Shown here piece by piece: positions 18,029-27,900 of a DNA stretch of 64,000 bases; within the stretch, counting starts at the first letter, position 1, and each line of letters opens with the position of its first letter. The notes beneath the pieces are model-generated. The model had not been told where the DNA came from. It saw nothing but the letters and a program-made list of their open reading frames with translations, and did no database searches. Origin of the DNA: Paenibacillus luteus. GTDB lineage: Bacteria; Bacillota; Bacilli; Paenibacillales; Paenibacillaceae. The DNA is taken from positions 671,619 to 735,618 of the forward strand of contig NZ_SKCD01000011.1 of assembly GCF_006542765.1 (NCBI RefSeq), given 5' to 3'. The translations under genes were made by a program, and so were the position numbers.

Positions 18029-19714
18029 TTATTGTTCATTGGTTTTTTGAGTAATGCGGAAGACAACGAACTCAGCTGGCTTCACAGGTGCGATACCGAC
18101 CATACAAATCAATCGACCATTATCAATATCATCTTGAGTCATGGTGTTACTGCTGATTTCGATATAGAACGCTTCACTTGGAGATGACCCTTGCAACGCG
18201 CCACCTCGCCATACACGAGTAAGGAATGCATCAATTGTGCGATGCACGCGAGCCCATAGACGCTCATCATTCGGCTCAAATACAACCCAGTTCGTGCCAG
18301 CCTTGATCGATTCCTCTACAAAAATAAAGAGACGACGAATATTAATATATTTCCAAAGCGCATTAGATGAAGTTGTTCTTGCTCCCCAGATTCGAATCCC
18401 TTGTCCAGAGAAGCTGCGGATCAAATTAACACCTTTCGGATTCAATATATCCTGCTCGCCCTTGTTATACTGAACATCAAGACCGGTTACGCCGCGTACT
18501 ACCTCGTTCGCCGGTGCTTTCTCCACGCCGCGAGTACTGTCACTTCGTGCATACACGCCAGCTACGGAGCCAGATGGAGGAACAAAAATATTACGTTTCT
18601 CTAGCGGATCAAACACTTGAAGCCATGGATTGTACATTGCTGCATAGCTCGAGTCAAAAATATCACGATGCGTAAGTACGTCCTGCACCTTTGTTTTCTC
18701 TCTAGGAATATCTAGAATAGCAAATCGACTGCCTAGATTTTCACAATGTGCAACGAGTGCCAACTGAACAGCAGGTTCTGTAACCCCTGGAACAGAGATA
18801 ATGCTTACTTGATCATTATCAACAAAGGCTTGAATTCCAGTACGTTTACCAGGACCGTTATCCTCACCAACATAATTGGAGACACTAATACCTTCAAGTG
18901 TTCCATCCGAACCACCAGCAAGTGAAACTGTATATTTGGCAATATCATCAAAGAGCGCAGCGACACTGCCTTCACCAGCAGCCTGAATCGTAATCAATGA
19001 TGAGCGTGAAGCTGCTTTGTCAACATAATTTGCCGATAGTGGATTGAATGAACAGTTTTCGAAGGTTTCCGCCTCGTCTCCATAGGAAACATGTAGCGTA
19101 AATTCCGAAGTAGCAAGCACTTTCACTGGCAGCAATCCATTGTCCACAACTTTACCTTCAAGTGGGCTTTCAAGCTCAATCACTTGATCTCGAGCTTGAA
19201 CAACTCGTCCAGTTACTTTGTTGCTTCCATTAAAAAATGTAACCTCATCGCCTTCTTGAAAGCCGTTACTATTTTTAACACGATATTTGCCTTCGCCAAG
19301 ATCCTCAAAAATTTGTGTTTTTGCTTTGCTGGAAGGCACACAAGCGATTCTCATTTGATTAGCCCAAGCACCTGAATTTTTAGCAGAAATGTTGAAGAAC
19401 TCGCCATCATTTGTGGCAACTGCAGCATCAGAAGGTGCAACCCTCATAATAAAAGCCTGTGAGCCGCCATTTACAAAAAACTGTTCAACAGCATAAGCCA
19501 AAAAGCGATAGGAGCCAAATTGATTATCTGATAAATAGCTACCATAATTGCGTTTGAAATCATTCATACTTGTAATAAGCGCCGGTAATCCTTCTACAGG
19601 ACCACGCTCAGCAAGACCAATGAAGCCTGCTACACTCGTACTAACTCCCGACAGCGGTTGACCTGCACTATCAAATTCCTCCACATATACACCTGGTGAA
19701 AAATATTCAGCCAT
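18029..19714 (-). CDS. Contractile sheath protein
   Basis: 561 residues. The N-terminus MAEYFSPGVYVEEFDSAG and AGFIGLAERGP are the hallmark of phage and eCIS sheath proteins, which donate an N-terminal strand to the neighbouring subunit. The C-terminal domain (WKYINIRRLFIFVEESI, NDERLWARVHRTIDAFL, MVGIAPVKPAEFVVFRITQ) is the conserved handshake core. The central 120-350 region is an insertion with beta character, presumably exposed outside the sheath. The locus has a single sheath gene, unlike Afp and PVC with three. RBS AGAAGG lies upstream of the ATG. Confidence 0.95.
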   Translation of the reverse strand: MAEYFSPGVYVEEFDSAGQPLSGVSTSVAGFIGLAERGPVEGLPALITSMNDFKRNYGSYLSDNQFGSYRFLAYAVEQFFVNGGSQAFIMRVAPSDAAVATNDGEFFNISAKNSGAWANQMRIACVPSSKAKTQIFEDLGEGKYRVKNSNGFQEGDEVTFFNGSNKVTGRVVQARDQVIELESPLEGKVVDNGLLPVKVLATSEFTLHVSYGDEAETFENCSFNPLSANYVDKAASRSSLITIQAAGEGSVAALFDDIAKYTVSLAGGSDGTLEGISVSNYVGEDNGPGKRTGIQAFVDNDQVSIISVPGVTEPAVQLALVAHCENLGSRFAILDIPREKTKVQDVLTHRDIFDSSYAAMYNPWLQVFDPLEKRNIFVPPSGSVAGVYARSDSTRGVEKAPANEVVRGVTGLDVQYNKGEQDILNPKGVNLIRSFSGQGIRIWGARTTSSNALWKYINIRRLFIFVEESIKAGTNWVVFEPNDERLWARVHRTIDAFLTRVWRGGALQGSSPSEAFYIEISSNTMTQDDIDNGRLICMVGIAPVKPAEFVVFRITQKTNEQ

Positions 19715-19773
19715 TTTGTTTACCCGACCTTCTTACAGGAAAGATCTCCAAGCATCGTTCCAGAAAATCGGTT

Positions 19774-19781
19774 CCTCCTTT
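19774..19781 (-). promoter_or_regulatory. Strong Shine-Dalgarno-like sequence without a matching gene
   Basis: The minus strand reads AAAGGAGG in the 130-base gap between the cap-protein gene and the sheath gene. The nearest ATG opens only an 11-codon frame about 17 bases further on and ends before the sheath RBS. It could be a leader-peptide site, a standby ribosome site or a relic. Confidence 0.35.
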
Positions 19782-19844
19782 CAGAATGTAAAATTATGCA
19801 AGATCGACTCATAGCATATGATTCGACCGCAGCAATTAAGATAA

Positions 19845-20408
19845 CTAGCTTTGTTCTACCTTCAGATGACGTTCGCGAACTCGTGATACACTCTTCGTTC
19901 TCGTAGAATCCAAATAAACAGGACCTATCTTATAGCTGAGCGATAACTTATAGGGGAGGCTTGGAAACAAGCTTATCGCTGTTTCCAGTGGTATTTCTTC
20001 CTTCACGATTCGGTAAGCGCCATTCGTACCTGCCAGCGAGCCTACCAAATCCTCCCCCTTAAGAATGTTATGATCATGAAGCACCTGCATCATTTTCCCC
20101 ATGATTCGCTGCTCATCTATTGCTCGAGTCAGCACATCAGAGGCAGAATGTGCCGTAATGAGATAGGATAGATCTAGTGCGATTGGAGGATATCTCATCC
20201 GGTCGCCTTGATCAATCAAGTCATTGCTTCTAAAATCTGTATTCTCTTTAATTTCATATAAATAAAGGCTCAAATTCATATCACCCTTATCGCCGGGGTG
20301 AGCAAGCCCAACCCCATCCGTATGAGCGATTAATTCAGGAACCAGTTCCTCACGCAGCACCTTAACCAGTGACAACCCTATATCAGTAACAACAGAATAA
20401 TCTGCCAC
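19845..20408 (-). CDS. Tail terminator/cap protein, Pvc16/DUF4255 family
   Basis: 187 residues matching the Pvc16 N-terminal domain (DUF4255): DYSVVTDIGLSLVKVLREELVPEL at the start, GDMNLSLYLYEIKENTDFR, and LDLSYLITAHS in the middle. Members terminate the distal end of the tube and sheath in Afp- and PVC-type particles. The start is a GTG with GGAAGGGG 8 bases upstream, and the gene begins 5 bases after the ATPase stop, so the two are likely coupled. C-terminal residues (RTKSVSRVRERHLKV) are basic. Confidence 0.9.
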   Translation of the reverse strand: MADYSVVTDIGLSLVKVLREELVPELIAHTDGVGLAHPGDKGDMNLSLYLYEIKENTDFRSNDLIDQGDRMRYPPIALDLSYLITAHSASDVLTRAIDEQRIMGKMMQVLHDHNILKGEDLVGSLAGTNGAYRIVKEEIPLETAISLFPSLPYKLSLSYKIGPVYLDSTRTKSVSRVRERHLKVEQS

Positions 20409-20413
20409 TCATT

Positions 20414-22663
20414 TTACCCCTTCCAAAACTCGGCGTAAGGACCTAAACGGTCCTTGAGCAACAATTTACCTGTTTTCTTATACTCTTGAATAACACTTTC
20501 AATCATATGCTTCATAGCTAACGACGTTCCTTCACTCACAGCAAGATAGGCTGCAGTCAAGATAACGTTCTTTATCGATCCGCCAGCAAGCTCGAACGTT
20601 TGCGACAAGAAGGCATAATCAATTTCCTCAGATGGCACCTGCGATGGAATCGCTGAACGCCATAGCTGCTCCCTCTGCTCCGCATTTGGAAATGGATACT
20701 TGATAATAAATTGGATCCTTCTCGTAAAAGCATCATCCAAATTTTGCGCAAAATTAGTGGCAAGTATCGTCAGACCGTCGTATTCTTCCATCTTCTGAAG
20801 CAGAAACGAAGTTTCCATATTGGCATATTTATCATGAGCGTCCTTGACCTCAGATCGTTTGCCAAAAAGGGCATCCGCTTCATCAAAGAACAAAATAGCA
20901 CCACTTAACTTCGCTTGATCAAAAATATCACTCAAATTTTTCTCAGTCTCGCCAATGTACTTGCTTACAACTCTAGACAGATCTACCCGATACAGCTCGG
21001 CTTCCATTTCCTTCGCCATAACTAAGGCAGACATCGTCTTGCCTGTTCCCGGAGGTCCAGTAAACATCATGCTGATGCCTCTGCCGTAAGGCAGTACTCG
21101 ATCGAAGCCCCAATGATGCATGACCGTATGGCGATGCTTAATTCGGTTACATGCTTGCCGCAATAATTGCAGCGTATCATACGGAAGAATCAGATCCTCC
21201 CACCTAAATTTCGACTCTACCTTTGCGGCTTTGTTTTGCAGTTGATGATTTGTTAATTGATAAGCGGATTGGTGCAGAAGCTTAGAAGGAGAAGCAGCCG
21301 CTTGAGGCATGAATGACGCTGAATCTTGCCATTTCTCCAGCTTACGGGCCTCTTCAACGGTAGTGATCATTTGACCTGAGGTAAATCTGAACTTCCCGGC
21401 CAGCTGACTAACCTCATTAGTAGTTACTAACCAATGCTTCTGCGTTAACTGCTCCCATAACTTCTGGCTTTGTTCAAGATCGGGCATCGGGATAACGATA
21501 TTCACCCATGTCGTATCCGGCATTCTGATCGGCGGTTTAACTAGCTCTTCGCTAAATAGAAATACGATACCCGTCCAATCTAGCAGCCTCTCAAACAACC
21601 ATTGCTTTCGCCTATCATTCCCTGTCGTGAGGCTCTGAGTTGACTGCAGTGTATGTATTCGGTCAAAGGCTGGAATCGCATCTATAAGTGCAGCTTCCAT
21701 TAGTACCTGATCGATGACCTGTCTAAATGCATCTTGTTGCTCCGGTGCATGCGATAGATCAAATTCCAAAAGAGGGCGATTTAATATTTTTGAAATATGT
21801 CTCGCATGAAACGTTTTACCGCTTCCAGTTGGACCTTGAAGTACCCATATTAAAGACGTCATACGAGAATCTCTATCGGTCATATACTTTTGCATATGGG
21901 TATGAATATCTTCATTGATAAGCAAAGAAGGCAGCTCCTGATGATTAGCACACGAATAGTTCTTTAGTGAAGCTAATGCTCCATCATAACGCCATTCAAT
22001 ACCTAATAAGAAGTAAATCAACCGCGGTTCGAGACGAATTGGCTCATTTAGCAGTGAGAAGTGTTTCAAATCATTTATATTGGTGTAAGAATTGAAGAAG
22101 CCCTTCATATAGCTGTTCGAGCTTGTCATGATCTCATAAGCATATTTACGTTCAGCTAGCGTCGTACAGCATAATCGAAGCATCAGATCCAGTGTCAAAT
22201 GTTGAATGGTCATATCATCCTGCAAATAGGCATACAGCTTTAGATACTTACGGTTGACATGTGGAGCAATTGCAACAATCAGCAACCGAATATCAAGCTC
22301 ATTTAATCGAAAACCAGTTTTCAGCAAATCAATTGGCAATAAAGTATGCTCTTGTCTGCTCTTCTGCAATCTTGCAGCAACGCGTGTCTTAAGCTGATGC
22401 AGCAGCAGCTCCTGTTCAGCTGTATGCTGTAAGACTGGTTCATCCTTATCCAGTAAAGCTTTAGCTTCCGCCACACTGAAGTACATGCCTCGAAAAGCAT
22501 CTACGGATACGGCTTCTTCCTCTGTAGAGAGCATGCGCTGCATCTCAAATTCAAGTAGGACATCGAGAATAATAAGCTCGTCTAGTAAATAGTCTTTGGG
22601 ATGCTCATATGCATCAACCATTGAGGTCAAATGAAGTATATTATCCATCTTATTGAATCCCAC
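20414..22663 (-). CDS. Double AAA+ ATPase of the injection system (Afp15/Pvc15-like)
   Basis: 749 residues. An N-terminal helical region is followed by two P-loops: GPTGSGKT at about residue 277 in a degenerate first ATPase, and GPPGTGKT at about 536 in a complete classical AAA+ domain with Walker B LFFDEADALF at 591-600 and a sensor region ILATNFAQNLDDAFTRRI. Every eCIS locus has such an ATPase; it is thought to assist assembly or cargo loading. The annotated start is a GTG (22663); an ATG at 22648 is the alternative, and neither has a strong RBS. It follows the regulatory genes after a 116-base gap in which I see no clear promoter. Confidence 0.92.
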   Translation of the reverse strand: MGFNKMDNILHLTSMVDAYEHPKDYLLDELIILDVLLEFEMQRMLSTEEEAVSVDAFRGMYFSVAEAKALLDKDEPVLQHTAEQELLLHQLKTRVAARLQKSRQEHTLLPIDLLKTGFRLNELDIRLLIVAIAPHVNRKYLKLYAYLQDDMTIQHLTLDLMLRLCCTTLAERKYAYEIMTSSNSYMKGFFNSYTNINDLKHFSLLNEPIRLEPRLIYFLLGIEWRYDGALASLKNYSCANHQELPSLLINEDIHTHMQKYMTDRDSRMTSLIWVLQGPTGSGKTFHARHISKILNRPLLEFDLSHAPEQQDAFRQVIDQVLMEAALIDAIPAFDRIHTLQSTQSLTTGNDRRKQWLFERLLDWTGIVFLFSEELVKPPIRMPDTTWVNIVIPMPDLEQSQKLWEQLTQKHWLVTTNEVSQLAGKFRFTSGQMITTVEEARKLEKWQDSASFMPQAAASPSKLLHQSAYQLTNHQLQNKAAKVESKFRWEDLILPYDTLQLLRQACNRIKHRHTVMHHWGFDRVLPYGRGISMMFTGPPGTGKTMSALVMAKEMEAELYRVDLSRVVSKYIGETEKNLSDIFDQAKLSGAILFFDEADALFGKRSEVKDAHDKYANMETSFLLQKMEEYDGLTILATNFAQNLDDAFTRRIQFIIKYPFPNAEQREQLWRSAIPSQVPSEEIDYAFLSQTFELAGGSIKNVILTAAYLAVSEGTSLAMKHMIESVIQEYKKTGKLLLKDRLGPYAEFWKG

Positions 22664-22779
22664 TTATCTTCATCTGGTTCTTCGGGATCATCACACCCCA
22701 CTTCTCAATTAATCATTTAATTCTTTCATCTTTCATTTTCACATGATGCCTCGAGTTTCGCAACCTTTTTTGTATATTT

Positions 22780-24150
22780 TTAGCTAATATTGTCGTTATG
22801 TGCTAAGTATTTAATTATCATCATAGCAATATCGTCAGATTGTGCGTAATAATTAGAGAATAAAAGCACTTCTTGACGCAATGTCTCCGTAATAATCGCA
22901 GGAGATTTATCCGTTATGTGCTGCAAAGTTTGGCGCAATCGTTCGGTACCAAACCATTCCCCATTTGCATTTTCCGCTTCCGTTATTCCATCGGTATACA
23001 ATACTATCGAATCGCCTGAATGGAGCTGAATCTCGCAATCTTTATACTCCGTATCTGAGAAAATACCAATCGGCAAGCTCTTCACACCATGTAATTCACT
23101 AATCTTATCCCCAGATAGTACATAAGGCGTACAATGCCCACCGTCACAATAGCTCATCTTTCCGGTTTTTGTATTCAGTATCGCAAGGAAAATGGTAGCA
23201 AACATCGTTGAATCCTCCGTACTTATCTCACGATTGATCTGCCCAATAATGGTCGCGGGAGAATGATTCCCGCTTGCTTTGGCCTTAATCCAAATCATAA
23301 GTCCAGACATAAACAACGCAGCAGGCATTCCCTTATCCGATACATCACCTAAGCAAACGAGCAACCGATTCTCATCCAGCTGAATAAAATGATAGAAATC
23401 CCCGCCGACCTCCCGTGCCGGAATGAGGCATGCATTTAAATCGATTTCCGCAGTCCTTAGTACTTCACCTGGGAGAAAACTGTGCTGAATTTCCTTCGCA
23501 ATTTTCATTTCGCTTTCCATACGCTCTTTCACTGCGGTCGTTATACGTAAATTTTCCATCGATTCAAGCAGTGCTTCATAAAGAAGCATATTTTCAAGTG
23601 CAATCGCCGCTGGTGAAGAGATCATCTCTAACAAACGAAGATCCTGTCCGTTGAATGCTCGTTTCCCCTTTTTATTGATCACCTGCAGTACACCTAACGT
23701 TTTACCATTGGAGCGTACAGGTACACAGATCATATTGCGTGTTGGAATTTTCACTTTGGCTGATACTCGATTCGACCATCGCTCATCCTTGCTAACATCG
23801 GCAATGAGCACGGATTCACCAGTTGAAGCAACCAATCCAGCAATGCCTTCCCCAGCTTTCAGTCGAATCTGTTTAATCTCGTCATTCTTTTCTCCCGTTG
23901 CCACTTCAAAATATAATTCTTTCGTTTTTTCATCGACTAAAATAATAGATGTGCCTTCAGCGTGGAGAGTACGAGCCGTTGTTGCCATAATAATCTCCAG
24001 CAGCTCCTTTCGCTTAATGGTCGAGCTCAAACGCAAACCTATATCCATTAAGGTAGTTGTTCTACTCCGCTCTAAGTTCAACTTCCAAATAACAGCCAGA
24101 GCATAACTTAAAGCAGCGCCAAGCAATGCGATCGCTATTATGATGAACAC
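22780..24150 (-). CDS. Membrane-anchored GAF - PP2C (SpoIIE/RsbU-type) serine phosphatase
   Basis: 456 residues. One N-terminal membrane segment (residues 1-20) is followed by a GAF domain (about 35-190, including LKAGEGIAGLVASTGESVLI and CVPVRSNGKTLGVLQVIN), a linker helix (ERMESEMKIAKEIQHSFLP) and a PP2C-type phosphatase domain with AREVGGDFYHF, VCLGDVSDKGMPAALFMS, CDGGHCTPYV and LYTDGITEA, which supply the metal-binding Asp and Gly residues. RsbU-type phosphatases dephosphorylate STAS anti-anti-sigma factors; the STAS gene lies just upstream in the same operon. The start is GTG with AGAGGAG upstream. The GAF domain suggests a small-molecule or redox input. Confidence 0.9.
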   Translation of the reverse strand: MFIIIAIALLGAALSYALAVIWKLNLERSRTTTLMDIGLRLSSTIKRKELLEIIMATTARTLHAEGTSIILVDEKTKELYFEVATGEKNDEIKQIRLKAGEGIAGLVASTGESVLIADVSKDERWSNRVSAKVKIPTRNMICVPVRSNGKTLGVLQVINKKGKRAFNGQDLRLLEMISSPAAIALENMLLYEALLESMENLRITTAVKERMESEMKIAKEIQHSFLPGEVLRTAEIDLNACLIPAREVGGDFYHFIQLDENRLLVCLGDVSDKGMPAALFMSGLMIWIKAKASGNHSPATIIGQINREISTEDSTMFATIFLAILNTKTGKMSYCDGGHCTPYVLSGDKISELHGVKSLPIGIFSDTEYKDCEIQLHSGDSIVLYTDGITEAENANGEWFGTERLRQTLQHITDKSPAIITETLRQEVLLFSNYYAQSDDIAMMIIKYLAHNDNIS

Positions 24151-24177
24151 TGTACCACTCCTCTTAAAACGTGCAGA

Positions 24178-24516
24178 CTATGCTCGAATGAATTGCAATG
24201 CTTCTTCTCGCGCAGGGAAGATTTCAAAGATTGTGGAAAACCCTGAAATTTGAAATACTTCCTGCACATTCGCATTCAGTTTGCATAGTGCAATTTTACC
24301 GGCAATCGCTCTCGTTTTTTTCACAGAAAGCAGCATCACTCTAAGACCGGCACTGCTTATATACTCTAGCTCGCTCATATCAAATACGAATTGCTTCATC
24401 CCCTGACCAAGCAGCTCCAGAAAGCGTTGTTCAACTTCCCCCATCGTCGTTCCATCCAGTCTACCTGATAGGCTGATGATACTGATTTCATCTTGTTGCT
24501 CGACATTAATCATCAT
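24178..24516 (-). CDS. STAS-domain anti-anti-sigma factor (RsbV/SpoIIAA-like)
   Basis: 112 residues, a single STAS domain. DMSELEYISSAGLRVMLL near residue 46-63 contains the serine expected to be phosphorylated by an RsbW-type kinase. It lies between the RsbW-like and RsbU-like genes, the usual order of a partner-switching module. In the unphosphorylated state it would bind the RsbW-like protein and release that protein's target. No sigma factor is encoded nearby, so the target is unknown. Confidence 0.92.
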   Translation of the reverse strand: MMINVEQQDEISIISLSGRLDGTTMGEVEQRFLELLGQGMKQFVFDMSELEYISSAGLRVMLLSVKKTRAIAGKIALCKLNANVQEVFQISGFSTIFEIFPAREEALQFIRA

Positions 24517-24548
24517 TAAAGCTCACACCTTCCATTTTGGTTCTCTCA

Positions 24549-24986
24549 CTACATTCTTTTATAAAGCTTCAAATGATTGCATTCATCAATTCTTTGATAA
24601 GTGCAGCAGTCCATAAGCTCTTTCATCAAGTAAATGCCTAGACCGCCAATCTCTCGCTCTTCAGCAGATAGAGCAACATTAGGCGTTTCCTGTCGTAATG
24701 GATCAAAGGCTGGCGCATAATCAATAAAATAGATTAAAATCTCATCATCATCGCTGTTATAAGAAATCTGAAAGTGAATTTCTGACGAAGATTGCTTTTC
24801 CTTTGAAAGCTTCTGATAGCCATGGGTGATTATATTTATGAACCATTCTTCACACACAAGCTGCAGTTGCAGCATTACTTCCTGTGAAATCTGCTGCTCA
24901 TCGCAAAATAAAGCGATATGTTGCCTTAATTGATTCCAGTGCAGCAAGTCCGATGAAACGGTGACAAAATGTCTCCTCATGATCAT
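24549..24986 (-). CDS. RsbW/SpoIIAB-like anti-sigma serine kinase
   Basis: About 145 residues of the HATPase_c_2 type. The N box is in VCEEWFINIITHGY (E, N, H), followed by FIDYAPAFDP and the G box GGLGIYLMKELMD. It is predicted to phosphorylate the neighbouring STAS protein and to hold a partner inactive. I place the start at the ATG at 24986, 5 bases after AGGAG, which overlaps the stop codon region of the upstream membrane protein. Because the locus lacks a sigma gene, the partner may be a distant sigma factor or a component of the injection system. Confidence 0.85.
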   Translation of the reverse strand: MIMRRHFVTVSSDLLHWNQLRQHIALFCDEQQISQEVMLQLQLVCEEWFINIITHGYQKLSKEKQSSSEIHFQISYNSDDDEILIYFIDYAPAFDPLRQETPNVALSAEEREIGGLGIYLMKELMDCCTYQRIDECNHLKLYKRM

Positions 24987-24994
24987 CACAACTC

Positions 24995-27900
24995 CTATCC
25001 GAGCTTAAGCAGCATATGCTCGAGTGATCTTAATCGCTGACTGATGGAGCGCAGCAGGCCTATTCCAATATCTGGATACAAACGCACTAATCGCGCCGCT
25101 TCCACACCTTCAATTTCTAGCACTCTTGCATCATCGAACAGCACTTCTGCCGATACGAGTGATGGAAGATCATCAAATAGTCCGGCTTCGCCAATCGTTT
25201 GCTTAGAACCTAAAATCCCAATCGTTCCTTCTGTACCATCCTCATTCTTGCCGCTGACTTCCACATGGCCTTCAATAATAATGACAATCGCTTGGCTCGC
25301 CTCACCCTGCTTTATTAAAAATTCACCATCATGATATATTTTTTCATGTGCAATGCTAGCTACTCTTCCTAATTCCTCAATGGAAATCTCTTGGAACAAC
25401 GAAACCTGCTTCAAGAACACAATCTTATCCAAAGCGCTTAAATACTCCCAATTATTCATTAACAGCGCTCCTCCTTCCACCGCTCCTGATTTGACTGCTA
25501 ATGCTTGAAGCCAGGGGTCCGTCACTTCCCCCTCAAAGCTCTCGATGCTTTGCTTTCGGGTACCTTTCCCCTCTGTATGGGATCGTTCACGATAAAACGC
25601 AAGCAGCGTCGAATCCAGCTTTGAATTACCCAAGCCCTCCGACAGAATTTCCAAGCCATGATCGCGGATTTCTTCATCGGGGTCCTCTACCGCACGTCGC
25701 AGCTGCGGGATCGAACGCTCATCACCAAAGCGAATCATAATTGTCCAAATCGTATCCAATATATACGCCGTCATTTCCTCAACCCTTGATTTTGCTAATC
25801 CCGTCCATTCTTGCTTGTTCATCGCTTCAATTCGTGCTGTTACCGCATGACTTGCAGATAACGCTTGAAGCCTCTGTATACAAGAGGGCACGACGATTTC
25901 CCTAATCTCTTGGTCCGAGCCAATGGCATTGGCTACCGAAACCGCCGTCCGCCAAATCTCATCATTAGGTGAGGATATAAACCGAACCAATTCAGGCATG
26001 CCCGCAGCTCCACCCTCGATTAATGCTTCCTCAATAGCGAGCCGAAGCTCCTTGTCAGCACCAACGAGCAGTTCCATTAAGCTGGAAACAACCTCGCTGC
26101 CGCCCATTTTCCCCATCGCGCTTACCGCATTAAGCTTAACGATTGTTGTCTGAGACAGCAGGCACATCATGACATCAAAATACAAGCTCTGCAGCTTGCG
26201 TTCTCCGATAATTTGCGAAGCAAGAACCGCCGATTCCATACCCTCTCCCAGCATTCTACGCAAATCATCAAGCAATACTGAGCTTTCCTCCATGCTTCTC
26301 CACGCTTCCGCTTGAACGAGCATACTCTCGTCTGTGCGTGCTGCTTCCATTGAATTATCTAAGCTTGCTGCTGCAGCACTGTTAGTTGCAAATAACTGAC
26401 GATAAGCAATCGCTCGTACGTTCTCATTACGATCCTGCAGCAGCTCTTCCATCGTTTCCGAAGCCAATTCCCGCCATCCATCCGGATGGATGGCGGCTAT
26501 CCCAAGCGCACGCCGTTCATCGGTATGCAGCTTGACATATTCCCATAACGACTTGCTAAAAACATGGTCTGGCTGGCTCGACAAAAGCTCAAGCGTAAAC
26601 CGCTGTACAGTCTCATCTGATTGCTTCAATTGTTCCATTAAAGAACGCCGTACCCGATCATGCTTCATAGATTCTAGAAATTCACTCAAAAAGTCCTTTG
26701 CGGCATCTGTACTGACCTCCAAAAAACGAACGAGCTCTTTAATATACAAGTGACGAGCTCCCCATGCTAGCATAACTAGCGCCACAGCTAAACAGGTTCC
26801 GATCACGGCTTGCCACGTCAAGGAAATACCGACTTCCGAATGCAGCATAGATACTAGAGATCCAAGCAAAATCCCCGCTGAAGCGGCAATCCCCTGAGCC
26901 GTATAACGAAAGCCATCACGATGCTGAATCGGCAGCATTTTGAAAAAGAATTGATAGCTTGGTTCAGCAAAATAATAGAGCAGCAAATAAATTAGACTAT
27001 AACCAATTGAAACAACAACAAGAGCCATCTCACTGCTTACTAGAAAGCTAACGAACAGAAAACAGCCCAGAAAAATAATCGTAATAGCGAAAATGGTATT
27101 GCTCGCGCCTAACCAGTCCATTAGCCTCGTTGCAAAAAGCTGCAAGAGAAGCGCTGCACAGAATAGAATAATAACCATCAAACCATAGAAGGAGGTTAAT
27201 TCTGCCTCCGTGGCAAATACCTCCTGTGCGGATGTGAAATATTGATATTCGATCAGAAAGTACACCGCTGGCATTAAGGTCATAATCCCAATGACCGTTA
27301 ACAAAAACGGCGAGCGAAGCGTTTGCTTCAAATAATACAACGAGGAGACGGTATCCTTCACTTCATTTTCACCGCTTTTGTTAAACGTCAACGGCAGCAA
27401 ATACTGCTTAATCGAGCGCCAAAAATTAGGCAAGCCTAGCATCAATAAAACGGCTGCAAGCATATAAAGCAGTTCTGGTCCAAGCAGTGGCGCTAACGTG
27501 CTCGATATTACGCCTGCAATGATACCGCCAACAATGGCCGCCAAAACGAAGATTGGCATGACCCGCTTCGCCTGCTGTGTAGGGCATAAATCGAAGGCTG
27601 TACTCCACATCAGCAAGGTTTGCTGTCGAACGACAAAATTCGAGGCTAAAAACAATAGGATATAAAATCCAATCCACTGAATTCCTGCAAAACGAAAAAT
27701 AAGCAGAACAATCCCATTAAGCAGCCCTATTGAAATAAAAAAACTATAGAGCCCCAGCATAAATTTAGGCTTAGCAATTCGCTGTGAAAAAAATGAAAGA
27801 AGCCATCCCTCCAAAGGGAGAAGAATCGCTTCTATCAAATACATCATGGGCAAATACTGCGTACCTATGCGACTATTGAAAATAGCCATAAACGACGTGT

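Noticed and set aside
569-22663. Prophage
   Set aside because: No integrase, terminase, portal, capsid, holin or lysin; the ATPase and Pvc16 family proteins are eCIS hallmarks.
22664-22779. Small gene between phosphatase and ATPase
   Set aside because: The frames there are short or interrupted by stops and show no conserved motif.
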